Both the position numbers and the translations under genes were made by a program. From NCBI RefSeq assembly GCF_030506325.1, contig NZ_CP120683.1, forward strand, positions 3,237,001 through 3,301,000: a stretch of DNA of 64,000 nucleotides, read 5' to 3'. Shown here piece after piece: positions 54,702 through 63,110 of the stretch (the stretch's first letter is position 1; each line of letters starts with the position of its first letter). Below the pieces are notes generated by a model. It worked only from the letters and a program-made list of their open reading frames with translations, ran no database searches and was not told the DNA's origin. The stretch comes from Tunicatimonas pelagia. Its GTDB lineage: Bacteria > Bacteroidota > Bacteroidia > Cytophagales > Cyclobacteriaceae.

Positions 54702-54786
54702 ATTATACCGAGGCTAATTGAAATATTTTTCCTATTTGGTTTTGGGACTTTAATTAGATCAACTCCCAATCCCTAAAACCCAAAAC

Positions 54787-56142
54787 CTACTTTTTAACTG
54801 AAACCTCAACCGTAAAATAAGCCTTCTGATTGTCAAATACCTGCTCATAAGCCTCTTCTATCCCTTCTACCAGGTATTGTAATCCGAAAGTTTGGGTTTG
54901 CTGGGTTCTGCTTCGCTGAATACCGGTGTCATCCGTAGAACTAGTATTTAAAACCCAAGCGGGCGTTTGTTTTACTAAAGAGATCGTTAGATCGGGATAA
55001 TTGGTTTGCTCGGTGCTGACGACCAATACGTGGCTGGCTTTTCCTTCTATCAAAGACTGATCACGAGGATGAATCCGGGCTACTTCACTGATGCTGACGA
55101 TAGAGTCTAGCTGATAGCCTTCTACCAAGTAATTGCTAAGGCTTGTTACGTAACTTTCCTCAGCCGGAATGGAGGCTAAGTCTATAGCTACGGCGAAGCT
55201 TAGTTTCTTGCTATCACCTCTTCGTCCCATTTCTACTTTCTCGATACCTCGCACGTAGTCGGCTGAGGAATAATCCCGGTCGGTACGGAACGAGGCCGTT
55301 GTTATCGTATTACTGAGGACGGTATAAAAGGGCGCATTCCCTTCCCGACTGGTCGATAAAAAATAACTAGTTTGATAACCATCTAATGCCGAAAACCGGA
55401 CTTTACGCTGGAGCGACTGAAGGGCTTCTTCCGGCCCCATCAGCCAGATATAGTAGGGGCGAATAGTATTGCTGAGTGAAATCGGGCGGTCATTTTTATC
55501 GTAGTAGCTCCCGCTAAATTCAGACTGCAATTTGATAATTAAGGTACCGAATGGCGATTGTCCCAGTTGCTGCCGAAAGGTGTTGTACAGACTAATTTTT
55601 TGATTGTTGAGTAAATCTTCAGTATTACCACCTTTTACCGAAAAAATAAAGTCCGATACCAGCACACTCACTTCACCTTGACTCGCCTGATTAGCCACTT
55701 TTTGCAAAATCTCATTGAGATCGCTATTGCCCCGATTGCCCCCTCGTTGCTGAAACTCCTGAGGTTCCAGATCACTAATAAATTGGGAAACATCTTGCTG
55801 ATAAGGAATCGATTGGGAGTTGATGTAGTACAGTTGCAGCGTATCGGCCCAATAGCCTACATCCACTAGCATCCGGTAGATAGCATCCTCAAACTGAGTA
55901 TTCCCCCGCACGTAGCCATCCATGCTCCCCGAATTTTCCAGATAAACCGAAGCAGCATACGTACTTTTAGGTGCCTCTTCTACAGCAGCTTTTTGAGCCG
56001 GAGCCGATTCTTTTTTCTGGGGTTGAGAGGTGCCTTGTCGTTCTCGGTCGTAGGAGCAGGAAGTAATACCAACTGCTAATATCAATGTAAGCCAGTAGGT
56101 CAAATGGGGCTTAAAGGTATTTCGGATAGCTCTGTAAATCAC
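54787..56142 (-). CDS. Lipoprotein with von Willebrand A-like domain (atypical MIDAS)
   Basis: This exported lipoprotein has about 451 residues. A lipoprotein signal (LTYWLTLILAVGITSC, lipobox ITSC) is best placed by a GTG start at 56142. An ATG at 56235 is in frame but adds a 31-residue leader that would bury the signal. The mature part opens with a Gln/Lys/Glu-rich linker. The core reads YAASVYLENSGSMDGYVRGN, which lines up with the D-x-S-x-S metal site of VWA domains but has Glu in place of Asp (E-N-S-G-S). VSVLVSDFIFSVKGG supplies a later strand with Asp. A C-terminal beta-rich region follows. It is probably surface- or periplasm-facing and the first gene of the tubulin/actin cluster, 44+ bases after purE. 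Confidence 0.75.
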   Translation of the reverse strand: MIYRAIRNTFKPHLTYWLTLILAVGITSCSYDRERQGTSQPQKKESAPAQKAAVEEAPKSTYAASVYLENSGSMDGYVRGNTQFEDAIYRMLVDVGYWADTLQLYYINSQSIPYQQDVSQFISDLEPQEFQQRGGNRGNSDLNEILQKVANQASQGEVSVLVSDFIFSVKGGNTEDLLNNQKISLYNTFRQQLGQSPFGTLIIKLQSEFSGSYYDKNDRPISLSNTIRPYYIWLMGPEEALQSLQRKVRFSALDGYQTSYFLSTSREGNAPFYTVLSNTITTASFRTDRDYSSADYVRGIEKVEMGRRGDSKKLSFAVAIDLASIPAEESYVTSLSNYLVEGYQLDSIVSISEVARIHPRDQSLIEGKASHVLVVSTEQTNYPDLTISLVKQTPAWVLNTSSTDDTGIQRSRTQQTQTFGLQYLVEGIEEAYEQVFDNQKAYFTVEVSVKK

Positions 56143-56279
56143 ATTCTGGCACAAACTAACCTCGCCCAGCAATTGTAGGAACCTGCTTAACTTATTTTTT
56201 TTCTCAGAAAAGTGTGATGGAATAGCGGTATTCAATCGTAGATTAGGTATAAGTGATGAACGACTGCTCTACGGAAAAA

Positions 56280-56807
56280 TTACGTACCAAAGCCGATTTT
56301 GTTCCCTCGGTAACCGTAGCTCTCTACTTGCTCGGCTGATTCTTCTACTTTTTCTTTCATCTCTTTTTTGTAGGCATCCAGCTTTTTGGCAATTGCTTTA
56401 TCAGTGGCTCCCAGAATTTGGGCGGCTAGAATCCCCGCGTTTTTGGCTCCGTCTAGCGCAACCGTCGCTACGGGCACTCCACCCGGCATCTGCAAAATGG
56501 AAAGCACCGAGTCCCAACCGTCAATGGAGTTGCTAGATTTGATGGGTACTCCAATCACGGGAAGCGTGGTTAGCGATGCCACCATGCCAGGTAGATGGGC
56601 TGCTCCACCGGCTCCCGCTATAATCACTTTAATACCTCGCTTACGGGCACCTTCGGCGTACTGAACCATTCGGTGGGGTGTACGGTGAGCCGAGACGATA
56701 CTTACTTCGTGAGGGATTTCTTGGTCTTCCAGAAATTTGATGGCTTCTTGCATTACGGGCAGGTCAGATTTGCTGCCCATAATGATACCAATTTGGGGTT
56801 TGCTCAT
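56280..56807 (-). CDS. purE: N5-carboxyaminoimidazole ribonucleotide mutase PurE
   Basis: PurE converts N5-CAIR to CAIR in purine biosynthesis. The 175 residues include [20 protein letters not shown] (substrate loop), [18 protein letters not shown] (catalytic His) and [20 protein letters not shown], all diagnostic of class I PurE. A short C-terminal extension ([20 protein letters not shown]) is Glu/Lys-rich. The start ATG overlaps the purK stop by four bases (ATGA), so the two are co-translated, as usual for this pathway pair. Confidence 0.96.
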   Translation of the reverse strand: MSKPQIGIIMGSKSDLPVMQEAIKFLEDQEIPHEVSIVSAHRTPHRMVQYAEGARKRGIKVIIAGAGGAAHLPGMVASLTTLPVIGVPIKSSNSIDGWDSVLSILQMPGGVPVATVALDGAKNAGILAAQILGATDKAIAKKLDAYKKEMKEKVEESAEQVESYGYRGNKIGFGT

Positions 56808-57943
56808 GCTCTTACTTTTAAATGTTCTTTAACAAATTGCGTTTTCTCTTTCAATTGATCTAGATTCTGATCTAAAATGGTGACGTGTCCCATCTTTCGG
56901 AAGGGTTTGGTCAGTTTTTTTCCGTACAGATGCACATTGATACCTTCTACTGCCAACACTTTATCCAAACCCTGATACTGGGCTTCTCCGGTGTAGCCAT
57001 CTTCGCCCAACAAATTCACCATAGCAGCTGGAATAAGCGTATCAGTAGATCCCAGAGGTAAATCTAAGATAGATCGCAAGTGCTGAGCGTACTGAGAGAT
57101 AGCATTGCCTTCAATAGTATGGTGACCACTGTTGTGCGGGCGAGGCGCCACTTCATTCACCAGAATTTCCCCATCTCGGGTCAGGAATAATTCTACTGCT
57201 AACAGTCCGGTCATATTCAGTTTTTCAATAACCTGCTTCGCCAAATCGGTGGCTTTCTGAGCAATCTCAGAGCTAATATTAGCCGGGGCAAAAAGATATT
57301 CTACCAGATTATGCTCAGGATGAAACACCATCTCGGTTACCGGAAACGCTTTGATCTCGCCCGATGAATTACGCGCTACAATTACTGCTAACTCTTTCTC
57401 AAAATTAATCAGCTTTTCTAACAACCCCGGCTGATCAAACCCCTTAGAAATATCTTCGGGAGATTGGATTTTCTGCACGCCTCGGCCATCATACCCAGCT
57501 CGCCCCAGTTTTTGCACGGCAGGCAGCATATCCTGATATTTTTCTAAGTCAGCTTGCTGTTCGGTGAGCACGAAGGGTGCCGTGGGAATGCCGTGTTGCT
57601 GATAAAACTGCTTTTGTTCCCGCTTATCCTGAATGAGTGCGATTACGTTAGGCTCAGGGTAGACTTTTTTTCCTTCTTCCTGTAGCTTTCGTAGTGCCTC
57701 GGTACTCACATTCTCTATCTCTATCGTTACTACATCGCAGTTTTGGGCGAATTTGTAAACGGTATCGGCATCCGTAAGTGAACCCTGGGTAAACTGAGTA
57801 GCAATATCCCGACAGGGAGCGTTAGCATCGGGGTCGAGTACGTGTACATCAATATTCAGATCAATCGCCGCCTGAATCAGCATCCGGCCCAGTTGCCCCC
57901 CGCCAACAACGCCTAAGGTTAGGTTTTTATAAATTGTGCTCAT
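56804..57943 (-). CDS. purK: 5-(carboxyamino)imidazole ribonucleotide synthase PurK
   Basis: This ATP-grasp enzyme makes N5-CAIR from AIR, bicarbonate and ATP. The 379 residues start with [20 protein letters not shown], the family's N-terminal loop. [17 protein letters not shown] (the substrate and ATP loop near 148-165), [20 protein letters not shown], and the C-terminal [20 protein letters not shown] follow; the last is the ATP-grasp Mg/phosphate motif. The gene is upstream of purE and overlaps it by four bases. Its start is divergent from the small outer-membrane barrel gene, 40 bases away. Confidence 0.96.
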   Translation of the reverse strand: MSTIYKNLTLGVVGGGQLGRMLIQAAIDLNIDVHVLDPDANAPCRDIATQFTQGSLTDADTVYKFAQNCDVVTIEIENVSTEALRKLQEEGKKVYPEPNVIALIQDKREQKQFYQQHGIPTAPFVLTEQQADLEKYQDMLPAVQKLGRAGYDGRGVQKIQSPEDISKGFDQPGLLEKLINFEKELAVIVARNSSGEIKAFPVTEMVFHPEHNLVEYLFAPANISSEIAQKATDLAKQVIEKLNMTGLLAVELFLTRDGEILVNEVAPRPHNSGHHTIEGNAISQYAQHLRSILDLPLGSTDTLIPAAMVNLLGEDGYTGEAQYQGLDKVLAVEGINVHLYGKKLTKPFRKMGHVTILDQNLDQLKEKTQFVKEHLKVRA

Positions 57944-57983
57944 TGCGCTTTTATTTCTTCAAAATTACGGGTTTCTTTCGGTT

Positions 57984-58544
57984 ATGCGATACGTCGGATT
58001 ATTTCTCTGTGCGCTTTCTTTTTCATCTATCGTTTACGCCCAAAGTTTTCAGGCGTATGCCGAGTTAGGAATTAATGCTTCGCAAATTGATGGTGACGAT
58101 CTATTTGGTTACAACCAGCCGGGACTACGGATTGGGGCACACGTAGCTTTACCCCTGGATAGCAGTTGGCTGGTTCGGGGTGGCATGGTGTTTAGTGGCA
58201 AAGGGAGTCGGCATGGGGAGCGCGATCTGATCTTTCAGATTATCCGGCTCAGCTATCTGGAGCTTCCCCTGGTAGCGCAGTACGCCTTACTAGAGCAAGT
58301 ATCACTTACCGCTGGATTTACTGTAAATTATCTGATTGGGGCACAGCAAGACCTTGGCGGTGGTTTTGAAAGTTCTCGCGAAAATTATCGCAATATTGAT
58401 GTTTGTTACACCGCCGGAGTTGTGTATAAACCCTTTGACAATGCCTCCTTCTCTATCAGTATTATCAATGGATTGGCTAGTGCCAGTTCACTAGAGTTCT
58501 TTCGTAACCGCAGTCTGGCGTTTTCGCTGTTTTATCATTTGTGA
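57984..58544 (+). CDS. Small outer-membrane beta-barrel (porin family) protein
   Basis: This 186-residue protein has a signal peptide (MRYVGLFLCALSFSSIVYAQ) and a body of alternating strands ending in an aromatic-leading residue (AFSLFYHL), as expected for an eight-strand barrel of the OMP_b-brl_2 type. Typical phrases are AYAELGINASQIDGDD, NQPGLRIGAHVAL, LSYLELPLVAQYALL and NIDVCYTAGVVYKPF. ATG 57984 was preferred over an in-frame ATG 48 bases upstream because it begins the signal peptide and does not overlap purK. Its function (structure or transport) is unknown. Confidence 0.85.
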   Translation: MRYVGLFLCALSFSSIVYAQSFQAYAELGINASQIDGDDLFGYNQPGLRIGAHVALPLDSSWLVRGGMVFSGKGSRHGERDLIFQIIRLSYLELPLVAQYALLEQVSLTAGFTVNYLIGAQQDLGGGFESSRENYRNIDVCYTAGVVYKPFDNASFSISIINGLASASSLEFFRNRSLAFSLFYHL

Positions 58545-58662
58545 GGGGAAGGCATTAGCGTTCCATTGTGGTGCTCAGATGCCTAAACTTGATTAGTTTT
58601 CATGAATACGTGAACACCTGAGCACATTCTTCTTTTCAATTATAATTCGTAATTTATCCTCT

Positions 58663-60099
58663 ATGAATTACTTCCTTTGCTTCAGCTTCTTGGTAGTCAC
58701 TTCGCTGTTTTCAATACCTATCCGAGAAAAACCAACTCAGGCTCAAAATGCCCCCGACAAACCAAATGTCTTATTTATCGCGGTAGACGATCTGCGCCCT
58801 GAATTAGGCTGTTACGGAAAAACGGCGGTGATTTCGCCCAATATTGACCGCCTGGCTTCGCAGGGTACATTATTTAACCGGGCGTATTGTCAAATTCCGG
58901 TATGCGGGGCTTCCCGGGCGAGTCTACTTACGGGTTTACGTCCGAATCGAAATCGGTTTTTGAATTACAAGACTTGGGCGGATAAAGATGCTCCCGAAGC
59001 AGTAACCTTGCCGCAGCACTTTAAAAATAATGGTTACTATACTGTTTCTAACGGAAAGATTTTTCACTACCAGGACGATAAGCTAGAAAGCTGGAGCGAG
59101 TTACCGTGGCGAGCTCGTGACCCTAGCAATGACTGGCGCAACTATGTGACTGAAGCGGCTCAACAGATTGCGATTGATCACGGTAACGGAAAAGGCCCAG
59201 CCTTTGAGCAAGCTGATGTACCCGATACAGCTTATTTCGACGGAAAAATTGCGGCTAAAACGATTGCTGACTTAAAACGCCTAAAGGAACAAGATCAGCC
59301 ATTTTTCTTAGCTGTCGGCTTTCTAAAACCGCATTTGCCCTTCAATGCACCGTCCCGATACTGGGATTTGTACAATCCGCAAAATCTCCCTGAAGCTTCT
59401 AATCCATTTCCACCGGAAAGCGCCCCGGACGCTGCAATCCATAACTTTGGTGAACTAAGGAACTACGCAGGAATTCCTCCTGAAGGCGCGCTAAACGAAA
59501 GTATGGCAAAGCTAATGGTTCACGGTTACCACGCCTGCATTAGCTATACCGATGCCCAGATTGGCAAATTACTGGATACCTTAGAAGAGTTAGATTTGGC
59601 TGATAATACGATTGTGGTGCTGTGGGGCGACCATGGTTGGAACCTGGAGGAACACGGGCTGTGGTGCAAACACTGCAACTTTGAAACTTCTCTTCGCGCT
59701 CCGCTACTTATTAAAGCTCCCGGTTTACCCGCCGGGCAGCGCACCGAAGCCCTCACCGAATTTGTCGATATTTACCCTACACTCTGTGAATTATCTAACT
59801 TAGCCCAACCGCAGCAACTAGAAGGTACCAGTTTGGTTCCACTACTTTCTCAGCCTAATACATCCGGTAAAGAATATGTATTCAGCAAGTATCACGAAGG
59901 CTTTACCGTGAAAAATGACCGCTACCGCTATACCGAGTGGAGCAAAGACGATGGTGAAGTATACGCCCGAATGCTGTACGACCATCAGCAGGATTCGTTA
60001 GAGAATGTAAATATTGTAGATCTGCCAGAAAATAAGGAGATCGTAAAGGGGTTACAGCAACAACTTCGTAAAATGTATCAGGAAGATTTCATGAAATGA
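58663..60099 (+). CDS. Sulfatase (arylsulfatase/iduronate-2-sulfatase type), exported
   Basis: The predicted enzyme hydrolyses sulfate esters, probably of polysaccharides, in the periplasm or outside the cell. The 478 residues start with a signal peptide (CFSFLVVTSLFSIP). The metal-binding start is NVLFIAVDDLRPELGCYG (Asp 42-43). The formylglycine site is VCGASRASLLTGLRPNR, with Cys near 81 in the C-x-A-x-R motif needed for maturation. IDRLASQGTLFNRAYCQ lies between. Later metal and active-site segments are AVGFLKPHLPFNAP, VVLWGDHGWNLEEHGLWCKH and the Asp/His of WGDHGW. The layout resembles iduronate-2-sulfatase relatives. No formylglycine-generating enzyme is visible here. Confidence 0.94.
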   Translation: MNYFLCFSFLVVTSLFSIPIREKPTQAQNAPDKPNVLFIAVDDLRPELGCYGKTAVISPNIDRLASQGTLFNRAYCQIPVCGASRASLLTGLRPNRNRFLNYKTWADKDAPEAVTLPQHFKNNGYYTVSNGKIFHYQDDKLESWSELPWRARDPSNDWRNYVTEAAQQIAIDHGNGKGPAFEQADVPDTAYFDGKIAAKTIADLKRLKEQDQPFFLAVGFLKPHLPFNAPSRYWDLYNPQNLPEASNPFPPESAPDAAIHNFGELRNYAGIPPEGALNESMAKLMVHGYHACISYTDAQIGKLLDTLEELDLADNTIVVLWGDHGWNLEEHGLWCKHCNFETSLRAPLLIKAPGLPAGQRTEALTEFVDIYPTLCELSNLAQPQQLEGTSLVPLLSQPNTSGKEYVFSKYHEGFTVKNDRYRYTEWSKDDGEVYARMLYDHQQDSLENVNIVDLPENKEIVKGLQQQLRKMYQEDFMK

Positions 60100-60184
60100 A
60101 ATTGGGATTGCGACTTTTACCTGGTTCAATGGATCTATTGTTCTATTGTTAAATCACTGGTTGGTTACTAGCTTACAATGATAG

Positions 60185-60239
60185 TCATCAATCATTACTC
60201 ATCAGTCATTACTCATCAGTCATTATTCATTATTAACTG
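60185..60239. repeat. Three 14-bp tandem repeats TCATCARTCATTAY, then a TCATTATTAAC tail
   Basis: The units lie at 60185-60198, 60199-60212 and 60213-60226 and differ only at positions 7 and 14. A TCATTATTAAC tail follows. The repeat sits between the convergent sulfatase and DUF4126 genes and shares words with the inverted repeat at 19110-19180. No gene is present. Confidence 0.7.
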
Positions 60240-60246
60240 TTCGCTG

Positions 60247-60714
60247 TTAAATCCTCCTTTTGCCTAGTTTGATAGCTGCTACGTCTTCCAGACCAGCCCA
60301 AAGCATATCGGGCAGTTTTGTTTCCTGCGATAGCTTCTTGCGTAAATAGTGAAAAGTATAAGCCGAGGCCAACGCGCTTGATGCTCCTACGCTTCCTCCC
60401 AACCAGCGATTTTCGCGCGAAAGTACGGCTAACGTAGTTCCTACCAAAGCTCCCGATAGTCCTCGCCCTATCAGTCCGGTAGGGTCAGTTCGGCTAGGGG
60501 TCATCGGTAGCTTATCGCCAATCAGCTCTCCGGCAGCCAACACTTTTAAAATATTCGCCGTTGAACCGGACTGCATAAAACGTAAGTTTGTTCGGCGCAA
60601 TCGCTTAGGCCGTCTATTCTTAAGACTGCCACTAAGTAAAGCCGGAGCCAGCATTGTACGCATTCCGGCCACAATTCCCAGTGCTACAATCTGATTTAAT
60701 ACGCGAGTGTTCAT
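60247..60714 (-). CDS. DUF4126-like membrane protein
   Basis: This 155-residue protein has hydrophobic stretches IVALGIVAGMRTMLAPALLS, GLSGALVGTTLAVLS and VGASSALASAYTFHYLRK. The pattern G-M-R-T-M-x-A-P-A-L, then AAGELIGDKLPMTPSRTDP and RGLSGALVGT, fits DUF4126. A basic cytoplasmic segment follows the first span (SLKNRRPKRLRRTNLRF). The function is unknown. It is convergent with the sulfatase across the tandem repeat. Confidence 0.72.
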   Translation of the reverse strand: MNTRVLNQIVALGIVAGMRTMLAPALLSGSLKNRRPKRLRRTNLRFMQSGSTANILKVLAAGELIGDKLPMTPSRTDPTGLIGRGLSGALVGTTLAVLSRENRWLGGSVGASSALASAYTFHYLRKKLSQETKLPDMLWAGLEDVAAIKLGKRRI

Positions 60715-60850
60715 AGGTTACCGTTGTTAAAAAAATACACTTGTTTGAACTATAACCCGAAAGATACCAAATGTTTTAAAGTACGTATGAATAAGTCCGG
60801 GTAAATCGTACTTTACTATCCAACAGCTATTTATACTTGTTTTCATAATT

Positions 60851-61333
60851 ATGGATTTATCATCAAGCGTTCAGCTACGGCAGCAGCTCGTAAAACATTT
60901 AGAAGGCGGAGAGGCATTTGTCCCCCTGGATACTATCGTTCATAATATTCCTTTTGATAAGCTCGGAATGGTTCCGGACGGTTTACCGTATTCTTTGTGG
61001 CAACAGTTCTATCATTTGCGCTACACGCAACTCGATATTCTAGAGTTCTGCCGTAACCCTACCTACGCTTCGGTGAAATGGCCGGACAACTACTGGCCGA
61101 GTGAAACAAAGCCGGAAGATTGGCAGCAATGGAACCGCATTGTCAACGCCTATTTCTCAGAGAGAAGCGAACTAGCTGAATTAACTACTAATCCTAAAAA
61201 TAACTTAATGAAACCCCTCTCGCATGGTGAGGGACAGATGCTGCTACGAGAAGTTTTGCTGGTTATTGAACATACTGCCTACCATACCGGGCAGATACTG
61301 ATCATCCTTCGTCTGTTGGGTGAGTATGAATAA
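60851..61333 (+). CDS. DinB family protein
   Basis: This 160-residue cytoplasmic four-helix protein of the DinB/YfiT-like fold has metal-ligand His residues in a typical place: WQQFYHLRYTQLDILEFCRN (His near 57) and the C-terminal VLLVIEHTAYHTGQILIILRL (His near 143 and 147). WPDNYWP lies between. Some members are metal-dependent thiol transferases, but the substrate is unknown. It stands alone. Confidence 0.85.
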   Translation: MDLSSSVQLRQQLVKHLEGGEAFVPLDTIVHNIPFDKLGMVPDGLPYSLWQQFYHLRYTQLDILEFCRNPTYASVKWPDNYWPSETKPEDWQQWNRIVNAYFSERSELAELTTNPKNNLMKPLSHGEGQMLLREVLLVIEHTAYHTGQILIILRLLGEYE

Positions 61334-61392
61334 CAATGAACCGTTGACAGTGGATAATGTACAATGACTGATAACAATCGAGTCATCAAGTA
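61334..61392. repeat. Low-complexity spacer between convergent genes
   Basis: The gap between DinB and the Nudix-like regulator contains AATGAACCGTTGACAGTGG, AATGTACAATGACTGATAAC and GAGTCATCAAG, words in the style of the repeats at 19110 and 60185 but not an exact copy. No terminator hairpin with T tract is evident. Confidence 0.35.
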
Positions 61393-61443
61393 ATTTTACC
61401 TTCTAACAACAACCCGCTATTGGCAAAAAATCAGGCGATTATG

Positions 61444-62100
61444 TTAGTATATGCTACTACTTTCCTGATACTTTTCCGGGTTGAATCGGTACAGATGCCC
61501 CGGTCGGTGCGAAACGTTCTTTTCAAGTTCATCGAGTCGCTCAATGTAAGGTAGTTTCAGGATTTTCTTTCGGAAGTTGCGGTTATCTATTTTGATATTG
61601 TACAGTGCTTCGTAGAATCTTTGCAATTGATTTAAGGGAAATTTGGTTGGTAATAAATGATAAGCAATAGGTTCTAGCTTTACCAATTCCTTAATTTTCT
61701 CAGAGGCAAAAGCTACTTTTTCGCTGTGATCAAATGGTAATGGTGGAACTTCTTTGAAAGGAAACCACCTTGAAGTTTGTTGCTGACCTGATTCTGTAAG
61801 CTCTTCAAATTTGATGAATGAATAATAGGCTACTGAAGCAATTCTATTGTCCTGAGTGATATCGGTCAAGCTGTACGCTTTTAGTTGCCGCAGATAAACA
61901 TTCGCCATTCCTGTTTCTCGCTGAAGAATGGATGAGGCAGTTTCTTCAAAGCCTTCAGTCTTTTTTATAAACCCACCGGGCAAAGCCCACTCTCCCTTCT
62001 GAGGCATATTGACCCTTTTGGTGAGCAAAATTTTTAGCTCATTGAGCTGGCTATCATACCCTATAATCACACAATCTATCGCTATTTTGAAATACATCAT
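61444..62100 (-). CDS. NrtR-like Nudix-domain transcriptional regulator
   Basis: The 218 residues fall into a Nudix-type domain (1-145) and a C-terminal winged helix (150-218). The Nudix box region reads LPGGFIKKTEGFEETASSIL then QRETGM, but the catalytic R-E-x-x-E-E pattern is altered, as in NrtR regulators, which bind ligand and DNA rather than hydrolyse. The C-terminal segment LNQLQRFYEALYNIKIDNRN then FRKKILKLPYIE closely resembles NrtR winged helices (family trait: L-x-x-L-Q-x-x-Y-E-x-L, D-x-R-N-F-R-K-K). It is divergent from the nucleoside hydrolase gene, with an inverted repeat between. It is probably a repressor or activator of that gene, ligand unknown. Confidence 0.85.
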   Translation of the reverse strand: MMYFKIAIDCVIIGYDSQLNELKILLTKRVNMPQKGEWALPGGFIKKTEGFEETASSILQRETGMANVYLRQLKAYSLTDITQDNRIASVAYYSFIKFEELTESGQQQTSRWFPFKEVPPLPFDHSEKVAFASEKIKELVKLEPIAYHLLPTKFPLNQLQRFYEALYNIKIDNRNFRKKILKLPYIERLDELEKNVSHRPGHLYRFNPEKYQESSSIY

Positions 62101-62118
62101 TTTGTTTACGTATTTTTT

Positions 62119-62133
62119 ACGCTAACTTAGCGT
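62119..62133. promoter_or_regulatory. Inverted-repeat operator between NrtR-like regulator and nucleoside hydrolase
   Basis: ACGCTA, three bases, TAGCGT form a perfect 6-bp inverted repeat with a 3-bp spacer at the centre of the 59-base divergent gap. Further TTTACG half-sites flank it (TTTACG at 62104 and TTTACGCTTA near 62138). This fits a binding site for the adjacent NrtR-like regulator controlling both genes. Confidence 0.65.
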
Positions 62134-62159
62134 TATATTTACGCTTACATATTTTAAAG

Positions 62160-63101
62160 ATGAGAACTAAACCTGTTATTATGGATCACGACGGCTCGGC
62201 CGACGATTTCCTTTCTTTGATTTTACTGCTACTGATGAGGCACGTTGATCTGCTTGGAGTTAGCATAACTCCCGCTGACTGTTACCTCGAGAATGCATTA
62301 GAAACTACCCTAAAGCTACTTACGAAAGCCAAAAGAACCAATATTGAGATTGGAATTGGGCATGTTCACGGCATCAACGCCTTTCCGGCTGATTGGCGAG
62401 CCCGTCCAAAAGTTTTAAATGCTCTTCCCGACTTAATTGGTATTGATACTAACTCAAGCCCATTAGATTTCCGAACTAGTCAGGAAATGATCATTGAAAA
62501 ACTGCTAACTGCTCAAGAAGCGGTCACCGTACTAATGACCGGGCCGTGTTCTAACTTAGCCCACGCTATTGAGCGAGAACCGAAAATACTGAACCACATC
62601 GCTGAAGTTATCTGGATGAGTGGAGCCTTTGACGTGCCCGGTAATGTATTGACCTATAATCACGATGGCACTGCCGAGTGGAATGTATTTTGGGATCCTA
62701 TCTCCGCTAAATCATTACTAACACATCAAATACCCATTATTTTTATACCACTTGACGTAACCAACCACGTACCCGTAACCATTGATTTTTTAAAGAAACT
62801 GGCGAATCAATCGTCTGATTCCTGGGCAAATTTAGCCGGACAATTTTGGGCCACTACCCTAGATACCATTCCCGCTTACGAGTACACCTATTTTATGTGG
62901 GATGTGCTGGCGACCAGCTTTCTAAGTATTCCTGAAGCCTTTACGCTGGAGGAAGTAGAAGTTGATGTAGTAACTCAAGGTGCGTCGGCAGGAAGAACGT
63001 ACCGAAAAGCGAATTCTGGCTATCACGCTAAAGTCGCTACCGATGTTAACAAAAAGTTATTTTACGACTACCTGTTGGAGGTACTTTCTACTGCATGTTG
63101 A
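62160..63101 (+). CDS. Nucleoside hydrolase (IUNH family)
   Basis: The enzyme cleaves the N-glycosidic bond of nucleosides, releasing base and ribose. The 313 residues begin with the calcium/ribose-binding motif KPVIMDHDGSADDFLSLILL, a D-x-D-x-G-x-D-D pattern variant of the family (D-H-D-G-S-A-D-D). VTVLMTGPCSNLAHAIEREP, IAEVIWMSGAF and AEWNVFWDPISAKSLL (the N-x-x-x-D segment) follow, and a late Asp sits in YFMWDVLATSFL. It is probably cytoplasmic and regulated by the divergent NrtR-like protein. Substrate preference cannot be told. Confidence 0.92.
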   Translation: MRTKPVIMDHDGSADDFLSLILLLLMRHVDLLGVSITPADCYLENALETTLKLLTKAKRTNIEIGIGHVHGINAFPADWRARPKVLNALPDLIGIDTNSSPLDFRTSQEMIIEKLLTAQEAVTVLMTGPCSNLAHAIEREPKILNHIAEVIWMSGAFDVPGNVLTYNHDGTAEWNVFWDPISAKSLLTHQIPIIFIPLDVTNHVPVTIDFLKKLANQSSDSWANLAGQFWATTLDTIPAYEYTYFMWDVLATSFLSIPEAFTLEEVEVDVVTQGASAGRTYRKANSGYHAKVATDVNKKLFYDYLLEVLSTAC

Positions 63102-63110
63102 TACACTTAG

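Noticed and set aside
60185-60239. CRISPR-like array
   Set aside because: Units are 14 bp, directly adjacent without spacers, and no cas gene is near.
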